Source: Vespula vulgaris (lineage: Eukaryota; Arthropoda; Insecta; Hymenoptera; Vespidae). From it: DNA of 64,000 bases. The translations under genes and the position numbers were made by a program. The stretch spans positions 222,501-286,500 of the forward strand of contig NC_066593.1 in the NCBI RefSeq assembly GCF_905475345.1, given 5' to 3'. Below are positions 10,973 to 21,463 of this stretch, piece after piece (positions within the stretch are counted from its first letter, which is position 1; each line of letters starts with the position of its first letter). The notes below the pieces were generated by a model. The model was given only the letters and a program-made list of their open reading frames with translations, did not search any database and was not told where the DNA came from.

Positions 10973-11508
10973 GTGGTATTATCGTTTCTTTCTATTTCCT
11001 CGTTTCCTTTGGGCTCGATCGATACGTCAGCTGCGCGCGAGTCGTGCCCGTCCACTTCCTTACACGTCCGTTCGATAGAACGAAAATTGAATACAATGAA
11101 ATAACGTCTGTTATCCGTACGAACGTAATTTCGTTGTACCGTAAAGATCGAATCCGATCGCTCATCGACGACGAGCACAAGTACTTACGACGAGCGGAGA
11201 CACGGTATACCTACCAACCTATATGCATTTTGCATTTCTCATCGTATCGTCGCTTTGTCACTCTCCCGTATCGTTCGTTCATTGTGCTCGAAGATAACCA
11301 TGACCTATTTAGAAACGAACTACGCTTTACCCACGTTTCTCTTTCTCTGTTTCATGCCGCACACAGGAACAAATGGTAAGCAAAAGTCGATCGGTGTCTC
11401 CTCGTTTACTTACGTATACCGACGTGTATCGTGTATGCACTCGACAATAGAGCGGGCCGCTGTAACGCGATGGATCCGTAGGTTTAGAAAGATACAGAAG
11501 AGAGTGAA

Positions 11509-11547
<39 letters not shown>

Positions 11548-12602
11548 AGGGTCGCGGTATCGATGAAAATCAATGATGCGACGTTAAACGGATATGACGT
11601 CAGGCTAGTCATCTGGGGTACGCTAAAGAATGTTTACCGTTTACGCGAGTCGCTCCTCGTCCGTCGACAAAGCTAACGCGTTTCTTTAGGCTTCTTTTAT
11701 TATCGTTGAACGTCCTAACGCACGATACTCGCGAAACAATTATCGAGATAAAACATTATCTTTTGTCATTTTCCTTCGGGAGAAGAATGTTGAGACAATT
11801 TTTCTTAACTATCCGATCTTTGATAACGACTAACAACGTGCCCGATGACAACAGTTTGGCGACGGTCGGCGGAAATACGGTCGGTGCTGGCGGAACTGGC
11901 GACCAGAGTAAGAAGAAGGGCAACGTTGGTATCGGCGGCGAACACGTGGGTGGCCTCGGTGGCGATCACGGTGGCGTCACTGCCGGCAACGGACTGGACG
12001 GGCTCGACGGTCTGGACGGTCTCGACGCTTCTACGGAGTGCTGTAATTTCGAGGAAGTCAGATCTTGGGGCTCGTCTTTCGACAAGCTGATGAGAAACGC
12101 GGCCGGTCGCAAGCTTTTCCGAGAGTTCCTTCGAAGCGAGTACAGCGAGGAAAACATAGCATTTTGGCTCGCCTGCGAGCAACTCAAGCGCGAGAGCAAT
12201 CCAGAGAAGATCGAGGAGAAGGCTCGATTCATCTACGAGGATTACATATCCATACTCTCGCCGAAAGAAGTGAGTCCATATTTATCCTTTAATATTTTAA
12301 TCTTCAAATTTGTATCTTTAAATATTTTCGCTAAATGCTCCTTTGAATCCTTCCAGGTGAGTCTGGACTCGCGAGTACGCGAGATCGTTAATCGCAACAT
12401 GGTGGAACCAACGCCGCATACCTTCGACGAAGCACAGTTGCAAATCTACACGCTGATGCACCGGGACTCCTATCCTCGTTTCGTCAACAGCGAGATTTAT
12501 CGACGAGTGGCGAAGCTGAACAGCGGGCCACCGAGTCCTACGAGCGGTTCCGAACAGGAGCACACCGGTGGAAAGTCGAAAGGCAAGAAAGGAACGACGT
12601 AA
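10590..12602 (+). CDS. Dhit: RZ-subfamily regulator of G-protein signalling (RGS17/19/20-like; fly Dhit)
   Basis: GTPase-activating protein for Gi/o/z-type G-alpha subunits, ending receptor signalling at membranes. Exons 10590-10972, 11855-12269 and 12357-12602 give 347 residues. N-terminus (1-105): SSQQ repeats, then a long Gln run. Residues 117-128 are the cysteine string CCLCWCCCCSCS, the palmitoylated hallmark of the RZ family. A Gly-rich linker with GLD repeats (about 175-185) follows, then the RGS domain at about 199-317 with SEENIAFW, EEKARFIYEDY and RDSYPRF. The motif VSLDSR has Ser where most RGS proteins have Asn, another RZ trait. The tail is Lys/Gly-rich. Vertebrate members are near 200 residues; the excess is the Q-rich N-terminus and the linker. 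The start ATG follows directly on an acceptor-like CCTCAG, so an upstream exon exists and may be untranslated. The symbol is by fly orthology, an inference. Confidence 0.94.
11367..11375 (+). CDS. Dhit: Candidate 9-nt microexon of the RGS gene
   Basis: GAACAAATG lies between a strong pyrimidine tract ending CACACAG and the strong donor GTAAGC, inside the intron 10973-11854. Inclusion keeps frame and changes CSCS-LATV to CSCSNKCLATV, adding a cysteine next to LATV, close to the CSCSCLTV of vertebrate RZ proteins. Very short, so chance is possible. Confidence 0.3.
11855..12269 (+). CDS. Dhit: RGS gene exon with Gly-rich linker and first half of the RGS domain
   Basis: The acceptor GACAACAG is preceded by a good branch site (CGACTAAC) about 24 bases upstream; one base completes the Ser codon. 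The exon ends at AAAGAA|GTGAGT, phase 0. It covers residues 129-266, including helices alpha1-alpha5 of the RGS fold by comparison with the family. Confidence 0.88.
12357..12602 (+). CDS. Dhit: RGS gene last coding exon
   Basis: The acceptor is CCTTCCAG|GTGAGT; the exon itself starts with a donor-like hexamer. It carries VSLDSRVREIVNRNM ... DEAQLQIYTLMHRDSYPRF, the rest of the RGS domain, then a low-complexity Ser/Gly/Lys tail and TAA at 12600-12602. Confidence 0.93.
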   Translation: MSLDSRVREIVNRNMVEPTPHTFDEAQLQIYTLMHRDSYPRFVNSEIYRRVAKLNSGPPSPTSGSEQEHTGGKSKGKKGTT

Positions 12603-12738
12603 TCGCGATCACGGCCGATCAGCCGATTGGACGTCGTACCCTTACCCAAAAGCGGAGATACCAGCGAGATCGTAGACTCCTCCTCTTCCTTCGGCTTCTT
12701 TCAAGGAGTTAGACGGAGATGGAAGAAATCCGATCGAA

Positions 12739-12744
12739 AATAAA
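12739..12744 (+). terminator. Polyadenylation signal AATAAA for the RGS gene (a second at 12880-12885)
   Basis: First AATAAA 137 bases after the RGS stop codon, just before a GA array (12746-12778); a second AATAAA follows at 12880. Either gives a 3' untranslated region of normal insect length. Confidence 0.5.
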
Positions 12745-12746
12745 GG

Positions 12747-12778
<32 letters not shown>

Positions 12779-13927
12779 AAGTGAAAGAGAAGGAGAGACC
12801 GTTCCTCGGAGTCGCTTCTTCGAAAGCCATACGTTAAAAAAGAAAGAAGAAATGAAAGCACGAGCGCGAATTAGTAGCGAATAAACGAACGAAGAGCCGT
12901 GCGATCGTTCGGGGATGACGACGTTGATCTTTTCCGTCTTTTCTCTTTCGCTTCTCGAGGATGCGCGAGAATACGAAGACTCGCTGTCTTTCTCTCTCCT
13001 TGCGCCTCCTCCTCTTTCGCGGACGATAGGCGCGCGTGGTCACTGCCTTGGAAACATTGCGCAATTACGATATACGTGTATCTGTATGTGTATGTATATA
13101 TATATATGTGTATATATATATATGTATAGATATATGTGTCGTCGATGCCGAAGCGACGGAGTATCGCTCGTCGCGATACGTTTGGTATTTACCAAGTTTC
13201 GTCGAAAGAAACGCTACAAATTCTCGACTTGTCCGAGGGGATGGCACTGTCGAACGACATCCTTTCGAGAGTATTCTCCGATTCGAGTATTAGTGAAGTA
13301 CGGAATGAAATTGACGGAATCGAGAATGGAAAAGCCGAAAAAAGATACGAGAGAAACGAGAGACGGAAAAGAGAGAAGAGAGGAGAAAGTAAAAAGGAGA
13401 AACGAAGAAAAGTAGGCACGAAATGAGGATATAAAAGAACAAATGATCTCTTTTCGCGCTATCGTCGCAGCCGAATTTATTCCAGTCTACTTTGCGAGAA
13501 GGAGAAGGATCCATCTTCGCGATGGATACTACTAGGCTATTGCCCACGAGATACGGATCGAAGCGGAAACTTGTCATCCATTACCAAAACAAATTCTAGT
13601 CATTTTCGTTTAAGAATCGTCATGAGCGTAGAGACACAAAACGTACAAGAGTTCGTACGAGATCTTGGGATTAAAAGGAGAAGAAAAAAGAGAGGAAGAA
13701 GAAAGGCCTAAAACGCGACAAAATTCTCTGAATGCGCGCGAATCGATGCTTCAGACCCGATCGATCGCGACGCGCGCTCTTGTTCGCGGTGCGACGAAAA
13801 GAACGAGGATGCAAAGGGCCGAATAAGCATATAAGAATACGCACGGTTCAATCGAGACTCTATGCAAATTATGTACCAATAGTATACGTACATCTGCGTG
13901 CGTGCGTGCGTGCAATCGTACGCGTGT

Positions 13928-13928
<1 letters not shown>

Positions 13929-13978
<50 letters not shown>
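13929..13978. repeat. (TA)n array
   Basis: About 48 bases of alternating T and A; a second, 36-base array sits at 14106-14141, only about 130 bases away. Both can extrude cruciforms. Confidence 0.95.
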
Positions 13979-13981
<3 letters not shown>

Positions 13982-14102
13982 CTGTACAGAATGTCTCGTT
14001 TGAATTTATTCGCGCGAACATCGTTGGAATTATTACCAAAAGATTCGATATACGTGGCGATCGAGTAAAATGGGGCATATTGTACACGTATACGTATGTG
14101 TG

Positions 14103-14143
<41 letters not shown>

Positions 14144-15457
14144 CGTGGTTACGCATACAGCCATGTTTCATCGTTCGCAAAACAATCTCTTCGTAGAGAC
14201 GATTTCTTTAAATAGGCTGTTCACGGACCACCGCGCGAACCGCAACTTTTTAATTAGCTTCCTTTCGCAAGAAAAAACGTCCATTTTCTAAGCAAAGGGA
14301 GAATCGACGAGTCTACTCTTGCGAGCTTTTTCTAACGATGATTTTTCTATCAAGCTTACCGAGAGAAGCTCCGTACGATTCGTCAACGTTACGACGCTTC
14401 GTATCATTCCGTTTCTGTGATGATAACAATGTGAACGGCTAGATTTAATGGCATCGTTTCTAATGGAAAAAGAAAAAAAGACAGACGCTCTCTAGTCGTA
14501 ACGCGCGCTTCCGCGCGTATAGATATATAGACGCATACACACGTACCTACATACTTACTACACTTCATACCTACCCATTTAGCCTACCTACGTAAATGCG
14601 TAAATACATAGGAAGGAAGAAAGGAAACGTCGTCCGTCGTACGAAATCGATGAGAAATAAGAGAGAGAGAGAGAGAGAGAGAAAAGAGAAGGCGCGCAGC
14701 GACGCACACGCGCGCCTCTCACAGTCGGTCGCAGTGTTTGACTACTGCCCTGTAGATAATATCGTAGATAGGTACAATGATTATATCATAAACGAGACGA
14801 ACGAACGATTATAAACGCGTACGCGCAAGTGCAGGGTGCGAATCGGAAGACGCATGCGAACAATCTTTTTAATTCTCGATATACAAAGACGTATACATTC
14901 ATAAGCATGTATCTCTTCGGAGCGAGAAATAGTCCGAGACGAATGACACGGATTTTCTCGCGAGAGGGAAAGTAAGAATCGTGAGAAGACGCAAAGTTTT
15001 CCATCGTTTGTTCCCATCTTCCTTTCCTCGGTGCTCGTCCATGTGCTCCTCAAGGTGCTCCTCAAGGTGCTCGTTAAAGAAGAAAATTGAGATACGCGAA
15101 GATACGCTTACGAGAAGAAGAAATAGATATATTTATGGTCGGTCGATGTTGAAAGGGAAAAGATACGTATTAATCTTTTGGAAAATTTTGAGTAATTTTT
15201 TTTCTTTACGACGTATACGCTCGCAAAGAAGTCTTTTCCGTTCCAGGATCAGTTTTCCTTAACGCATGTAGTTGGTCGAACAGCGTAACGAATCGCGTAA
15301 TTAACGACGTTGGTTTCAAAGAGGAAAAGAGCGAAACGTTTCGACCCCATCTTCGTCTTCTCACTAATAAACGCACAAATTTTCTCAACCCTCGTTCCTT
15401 TGCTTCTTTTTTCTCCGCGCGGTCTTTTCCATTTTCGAGATAGATAGATAGATAGAC

Positions 15458-15490
<33 letters not shown>

Positions 15491-16510
15491 GGGAGAGAGA
15501 GAGAGACAGTGCGTTTGCGAATTGCTCTCGACCGACTCATAGCCACTCCGTTTGATTCTCAGGTCCGCATTCGTTCTTAATAAATAAGCACGTCGTGGTG
15601 TATCGAAAAATATCGCTAATGACTTTTCTACGAGAGGTAGCTGCAAAGATCTGCGACGATACCCGATCTTCTTCTTCTTCCGCATATTCTTCTCCGTTTC
15701 CTTGTTCCTCGATATATATTTCAACGTTCCAACGTGAACCACTTTTGGGACCATTGTTCTACACAATACATAAAAACATACAAAGACGCGCGATACTATC
15801 GGAATTGAAAAATAAATCAAAGATGACGATGACGAAGAACGTCGCGCGTTAAAAGCTCGTCGTTACGTTAAGCAGCAATAACGTTCGCGAAGCAAATGAG
15901 AAAGCTTTGCAAGGCGAAAGGATATTTGAAAATTTCCCATTTCTTTCTTTCGTTCGTGCTATCTGTCACATTGTCACCTTATGTACGTTTGAAATAAAAC
16001 TTTTCGAATATCGTGTTTTCAAGTGGCCAGATCCTACCAACTCATTCGCCTCTCTTGCTTTCTTTCTTTCCGTCTATCGTTCGTTTGCTCGTCGAGTTTG
16101 CAGCTACCTGTCATAATTGTACGTATGTAGGTACATACGTTCATCGTACTTAACACGTAAATCGAATGGTCAAAGAAAAGAAAAGTAGCTCGTCAGAGAT
16201 CGCACGTCAACGTCCTTAGTCCCGTAATTTCATCGTATCGTCCTAAGGACTCTGACCGTACGTCCTTCGAAATTACGCCTTTTCCACGATTACCGTACAA
16301 TTAAGAGTTTATATCGCACGATCATCGTTCATCGTTCGATTTCGGACAACACACACGTACACATATACATACATACACACACACACACACACATATATAC
16401 GTACGTACGTATGTATAGAATCGAAAGAAGACGAGTTTGCACGTATCAAAGTTTACGTACGTACGAATTCGTCGAAGAAACGTCCTTCGAACAGGCGGTC
16501 AAATGATAAA

Positions 16511-16543
16511 CACACGCGCGCGCGCGCGCACACACACACATAT
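16511..16543. repeat. Compound (CG)n(CA)n alternating run
   Basis: CACA, then a CG run, then a CA run, alternating pyrimidine-purine throughout. Z-DNA-prone. Confidence 0.92.
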
Positions 16544-18578
16544 GCGGCGCGTCACCGACTCGCGTATCGTAAGGTTCATTCGCACTTGTGCAAAATAATA
16601 TTCCTTGATATTGTATATACGCGTACACACACATACATACACACAAACAGAGGGTTCGATCGCGTCTATTACATCGAACACTCTGTATATCTCTTTAGTG
16701 TACAACTAACGTAACCCTGCGTCACTGATGTTGGCGGTATACGGGTACACGTGGGACCGTTTGAAAAAAAAACAAGAAAAACAAAACAAAAATTAAATGA
16801 AAGAAAGCGGCCGCACAATTTTCCAAGTGAGAATAGAATAAAAATAAAAGTCAAACAAAAGATGAAATATATAAGAACGAAAAGGTGTAAAAAATTGGCG
16901 TTGCTTTGCCAATCGGAGACGTCGAGGGTTGGATTTACGTAATCGTTCCGAGTAAATTGACGATGAGAGAGTATTCCACGAATGACAGAGAGAGAGGGGG
17001 GGGGAGGATGAAGAGGGAGGGGAATATTATCGATCGTGGAACGAAACGCGATGATTCACAGAGCGAACGAGTCGTTCGTTCGAGGACGTTGCCTCGCGGT
17101 ATTCCTCGCGTCGAGCGTCTTGTCGTTTCTTTGTTCGTCTCGAATGGTCCATCGTCGATTTTCAACCCTTCGCAGCTCGTTCTCTCTCTCTTTTCGATCG
17201 TGAAAACGCTGTTTGCTAATCGTAAAATAATAAAGCCACCGAAAAAGGTAGCATTTTTACATTAGTACCTGGTAGAAACATCGGGATTCGATGGAATCTC
17301 GTGTCGAAGGTACGCAGCAACTCGAAAAGGTTAAAGATTCGACAGCTCGGTCGCGCATGCACCTATGACAGTATGAAAACGAACAACGCATTTATTTATA
17401 AAACATTGTAAAGGCACAAAAATTTTATCATTAAAGGCGCTTCGACTCGATTTCTTCGTTCCTTTACTCGCCATTTTTGTCGAAACGAAGACGCTCACCG
17501 CTTTCTTCAAAAAGAGATTATCTTACCAGGATAAAACGAAGAGGAACGTGACGTGAAAGATGGCGCGACCTGCAAATTTCAGTGAAGCGGTCGCAGGGTA
17601 AAGTATATACCTACGGTCGTTCGTATTTCCACCATCAGAGAGCATTCGATCGCTTTCCAGCGAAAGCAAGTACCGTGATAATTTTGCTTTCGCGATAACG
17701 AAACTATAACGATATTTCGAAGCATCGTGCTTTTCTGAAAAGTTTCGCGAACGCGCGATCGATTCCAACTGCGAAGCGTTTTGTTTTCCTTCGCAATTTT
17801 TCCACGAAAAACGTTATCTATCGATCGTTCGTCCATCCATCGATACAATATTTTCTCGTTTCCAAGTATATCCGTAATAACGATACACGTCGAGACTTTA
17901 CGGATCGTTTTATCGACCGAGTCGTCTAGTTCGCTCTACGAAATTCGAAGAAAACCGAGAGAGCCAATTAAAGCGAGCCTAAGACCCGCGTAAATTCGCA
18001 TTCGCCATTTTTTTCGGAAGAGCAACGATCGCGTCGACGTTCGTACGTTCGTCTAGCGAGAGAAACGATGTCTTCCGAGCATCGTCCCGGAGATAAACGA
18101 TTAGCTATTCTTTTACTTTGAACAATAAGAAAGAAAATATGAAGGTACGGAAAAAGGGAATATTTCGAAAACGAATAATTTTGGTAAAAGGCGGGGACGA
18201 GCCATCGTAAGAGGTTAGTATCTTTATCGTTATTTCCATCGTCGATGGTTTTACGTCGCGGCCGCATCTCGTGCACGGTTTCTTCGTATACGCGAGACGA
18301 CCGTAACCGTAACCCATAATCCGAGTATCCATTCCCAAGGAACCACAAACGCCACGTGAAATTCGATGCGATACGTCGCTCGGAGGAGCGCTTTGTAGCG
18401 ACTCCGACGACGACGAACTCGTCTTCTTTCTTTCTTTCTCCGCCTCTCCCCCTCTCTCCGTCTCTTCGACGTCGAGACTCCAAGGATAGAGGAACAATAG
18501 TCCAATTCGAAACTGTAGGAAAATATTTGTTTTTGTTTCACGGAAGAAAGAACGCGCGTCGAGCGTTTTGTTTTGTTT

Positions 18579-18616
<38 letters not shown>

Positions 18617-20071
18617 GGCTCTCTCGCGTTGTTACAGGAGGAGAGGTAGGATCGGCGCTCTCTTACGTTATTCTCGTAACGAGCGTCGCTTTTAACGGTC
18701 CATCGAAAGCACTCGCATTCCGATCGGCATCGAGGACGAGAGTCCACCTCTCGAAAAGAATTTTTCCCGACGAACGTTACAACGATCCTCCTCGAATAAC
18801 ATTAATTATGTATACGCAAAGGTACGCGTGTAGGGAGTACGTCGAGGTCATCGCGAAATTTGTTTATCGTCGATGGTAATCAAATACTTTCCTCGGAATC
18901 GGTAATGCGTCGCGAGGCAGACTCCCGAAGAAGACGCGCATACTACGTACAAAGGAGGACCGGTAGGACGAGAAGAGATTCGCGAAAGAAGGTATTTGCA
19001 GTAATTCGGTGCTACGATATTGAGACCGTACGAAGTCTTCGCGCCGCAGGGTTCCTCCTTCTTTTCCTCTCGGCTACCTGTCTACGAGCACCTAAGAGAT
19101 TACTCGCGCGGCTATAAAGAGCCCTTCGTTATTGCTATTATTGCCGGCGGACGATAATCGCGATTAATATTATTTTCATGTTTACGAGCCGGACCGCGGG
19201 ACGCCGAATTACGCGCGAGCCCATACCCTTAATCTCGACGCAAGAAGGAATTTCCTTTTCCATTCCAACCGAACGCTATACACTTTCGAAAACGTATTCT
19301 CCTCTTATCCCGCTTTCGTAGAAACCGCAACGAGCGCGGATAATCTCGTCGCCTGGTCGTCGCGCGGTAACGCGCCGGACGAATCTAGCGACGTTAAGAC
19401 GATACGTAAACAGCGACGTTTAATATCCTCGTAAAAGGGAATATTTGGTTCGACGATCGTACGTCTCGGAGCCACGCTTCGTCAGCGCTCGAGAAACGAT
19501 CGAACGCGTTAAACGTTATTTATTTCCCTCTGAAAGTCAAAGCCTGGCTCTCCGCATCTCGGTGGTGGCGCATCCGCCACGCTCTTGAATTACGGCGACG
19601 CCTTTCGTACGGCGATCGGACGTAATCTTTCCCCGCGCACCACTTTTCTTCGAAACGTAGGAAGAGGATCTTTCAAATCTCTCTCGCGTACAGACGGCCG
19701 TCTCTCTCCCTCGACTTGGTCCGGTCGATCGAGTATGCTAATGGTGTTCCTTCGTAATCCCGGAGAGCGTACTTGTCGCCTAGTGGCAAATAGATACGTA
19801 TGTCGAATTACCTTATCGCGAAACGTCCCCCTTTTTCAACCATCTTCCCTCTTACTCTTTTCCAACGACGTTTGATAATCCCGCCAAACGAGCGCGCACC
19901 TTTTCTCCTTGCACGCTTATCATCGAGGTTACGCGATTGAAAATTGCCATCTAATTAACGCACGGTGACTACTGCTTTTCGAATCGCTCGCTTTAGAAGC
20001 TCGTCATTCGTTACGCGATCCTTTCTTGCCGCGTACGAGATTAATCGAGGAGTAGAGTATCTTTTCGGTGA

Positions 20072-20108
<37 letters not shown>

Positions 20109-21422
20109 GGAATGAAAAAAATCGACTATACTCTTGGAGGCGTTAAACGAAAGTTGTCGGTTGGTAGCGCGCGCGAGCTCGCACGGTTTCTCCGCAAACA
20201 CGTAAAAACGTTCGATCGCAATTAAATCACCGGCAAGCCGAAGCAGGCCGCTAATTTTCTCAGATCGCCATTAATTCCGAGCGAGGTACGACGGCGCGCG
20301 CGTTTAAACGCGCCTACGGTTCAAATCGTCGTCGCGAATCTTAAAGCGTTAATTCTCCTGGTCGCAATTAAACTCAGGCGCTACATATGTAAACTGACCA
20401 CGTATCGATCGATCGATAATCAACCCGGCGTAAATTTCCTCTTCTCCCTCTCTATCTCTCTTACGTCCTCTTTCCTTGGCTGGTCGGAGCGAGGAGAGAA
20501 GGAAGAGTAGTAGAAGAGGGAAGGGAAAAGGTAAGCACGAGAGAGGGCTGTTTTTGCTCTCTCCTTCTCTCTCGCTCTCTCGCTCTCTCGGGCTGCTCCC
20601 CTTTCTCGAGATGAGGAGCGCCGAACAAGTCCAGGAGCGCGTGACGCGCCTTCCGATGCGACTCGAGACGAAGGCAGACGTAGGTAGAGTATATCTAGTC
20701 GCCGCGATTGGAAACTCTCTCGAAAGAAGACGACGAAGGTTCGCGCGGCGAAAAGGTACGAGCGAGCGAGCGAGCGAGCGAGCGAGAGAGAGAGAGGTAG
20801 GGAGGGAGGGAGGGGGAGAGAGAGGAGGGCAGAGAAATTTCTCGACCAAATAAACGCGTTTCGCGGCGCGGGAGATCGCGACCACGCCCTGTCTTCTTCC
20901 CTGCCCGCTGGCCTTCCTTCGGCCTTTGCTCGAACGGTAAGAGAGAAAGAGAGAGGACGATGGGAGGTTGAAGCGAGAGAGAAAGGGAGAGCATAGGAGC
21001 AACGCACACACGCTCTCGCTGGTTCGTACTCCGGTTATACGCGCGCGTGAACCTTGTACGCGAGAACGTTGAAAAATCCTTGAGATACGAAGGAGGGCCA
21101 AGGCGTCCTTCGTCGCTCGACGAAATCCCTACTAAATTCGATCGAATAACGAACTGGACGTTTGCTCGTAGAGAAAGGAAAGAAGATAGATCGAACGCAA
21201 AGAGACACGCGCGAGCTCTCGCGTTCGTTGCAATGAAAATATCCTCGTTTATTGGCCGTGACTCATTGTCAGAGGCGAGCGCGGACGAGCGAAATGATCT
21301 CGTATCGCGGACGCGTATCGCGATTGAGTGCTAAGATTAGGCGCCATTATAGAGCGTTATTAAGCGGCCCGCTCTATCGAGAGCTCGGGTAGCTGGTACC
21401 CGGTGCCGCCAACGTACCACGT

Positions 21423-21463
21423 ACCTACCTACCTACCTACCTACCTACCTACCTACCTACCTA
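21423..21463. repeat. (ACCT)n array
   Basis: About 10 copies. The same unit forms another array at 45391-45424. Confidence 0.95.

Larger units (their letters stand above)
12886..19000. other. Intergenic or intronic sequence, no gene seen
   Basis: Holds TA arrays (about 13090-13135, 13929-13978, 14106-14141), GA arrays (15461-15510), CA/CG alternating runs (16370-16395, 16511-16543), a triple 14-base CTCCTCAAGGTG-type repeat (15040-15070), interleaved inverted repeats (16212-16277) and a CT array (18583-18615). No open frame has splice sites or protein character that I can support. Confidence 0.7.

Noticed and set aside
13869..14196. Frames with Tyr-Ile runs
   Set aside because: They are the TA arrays read as codons.
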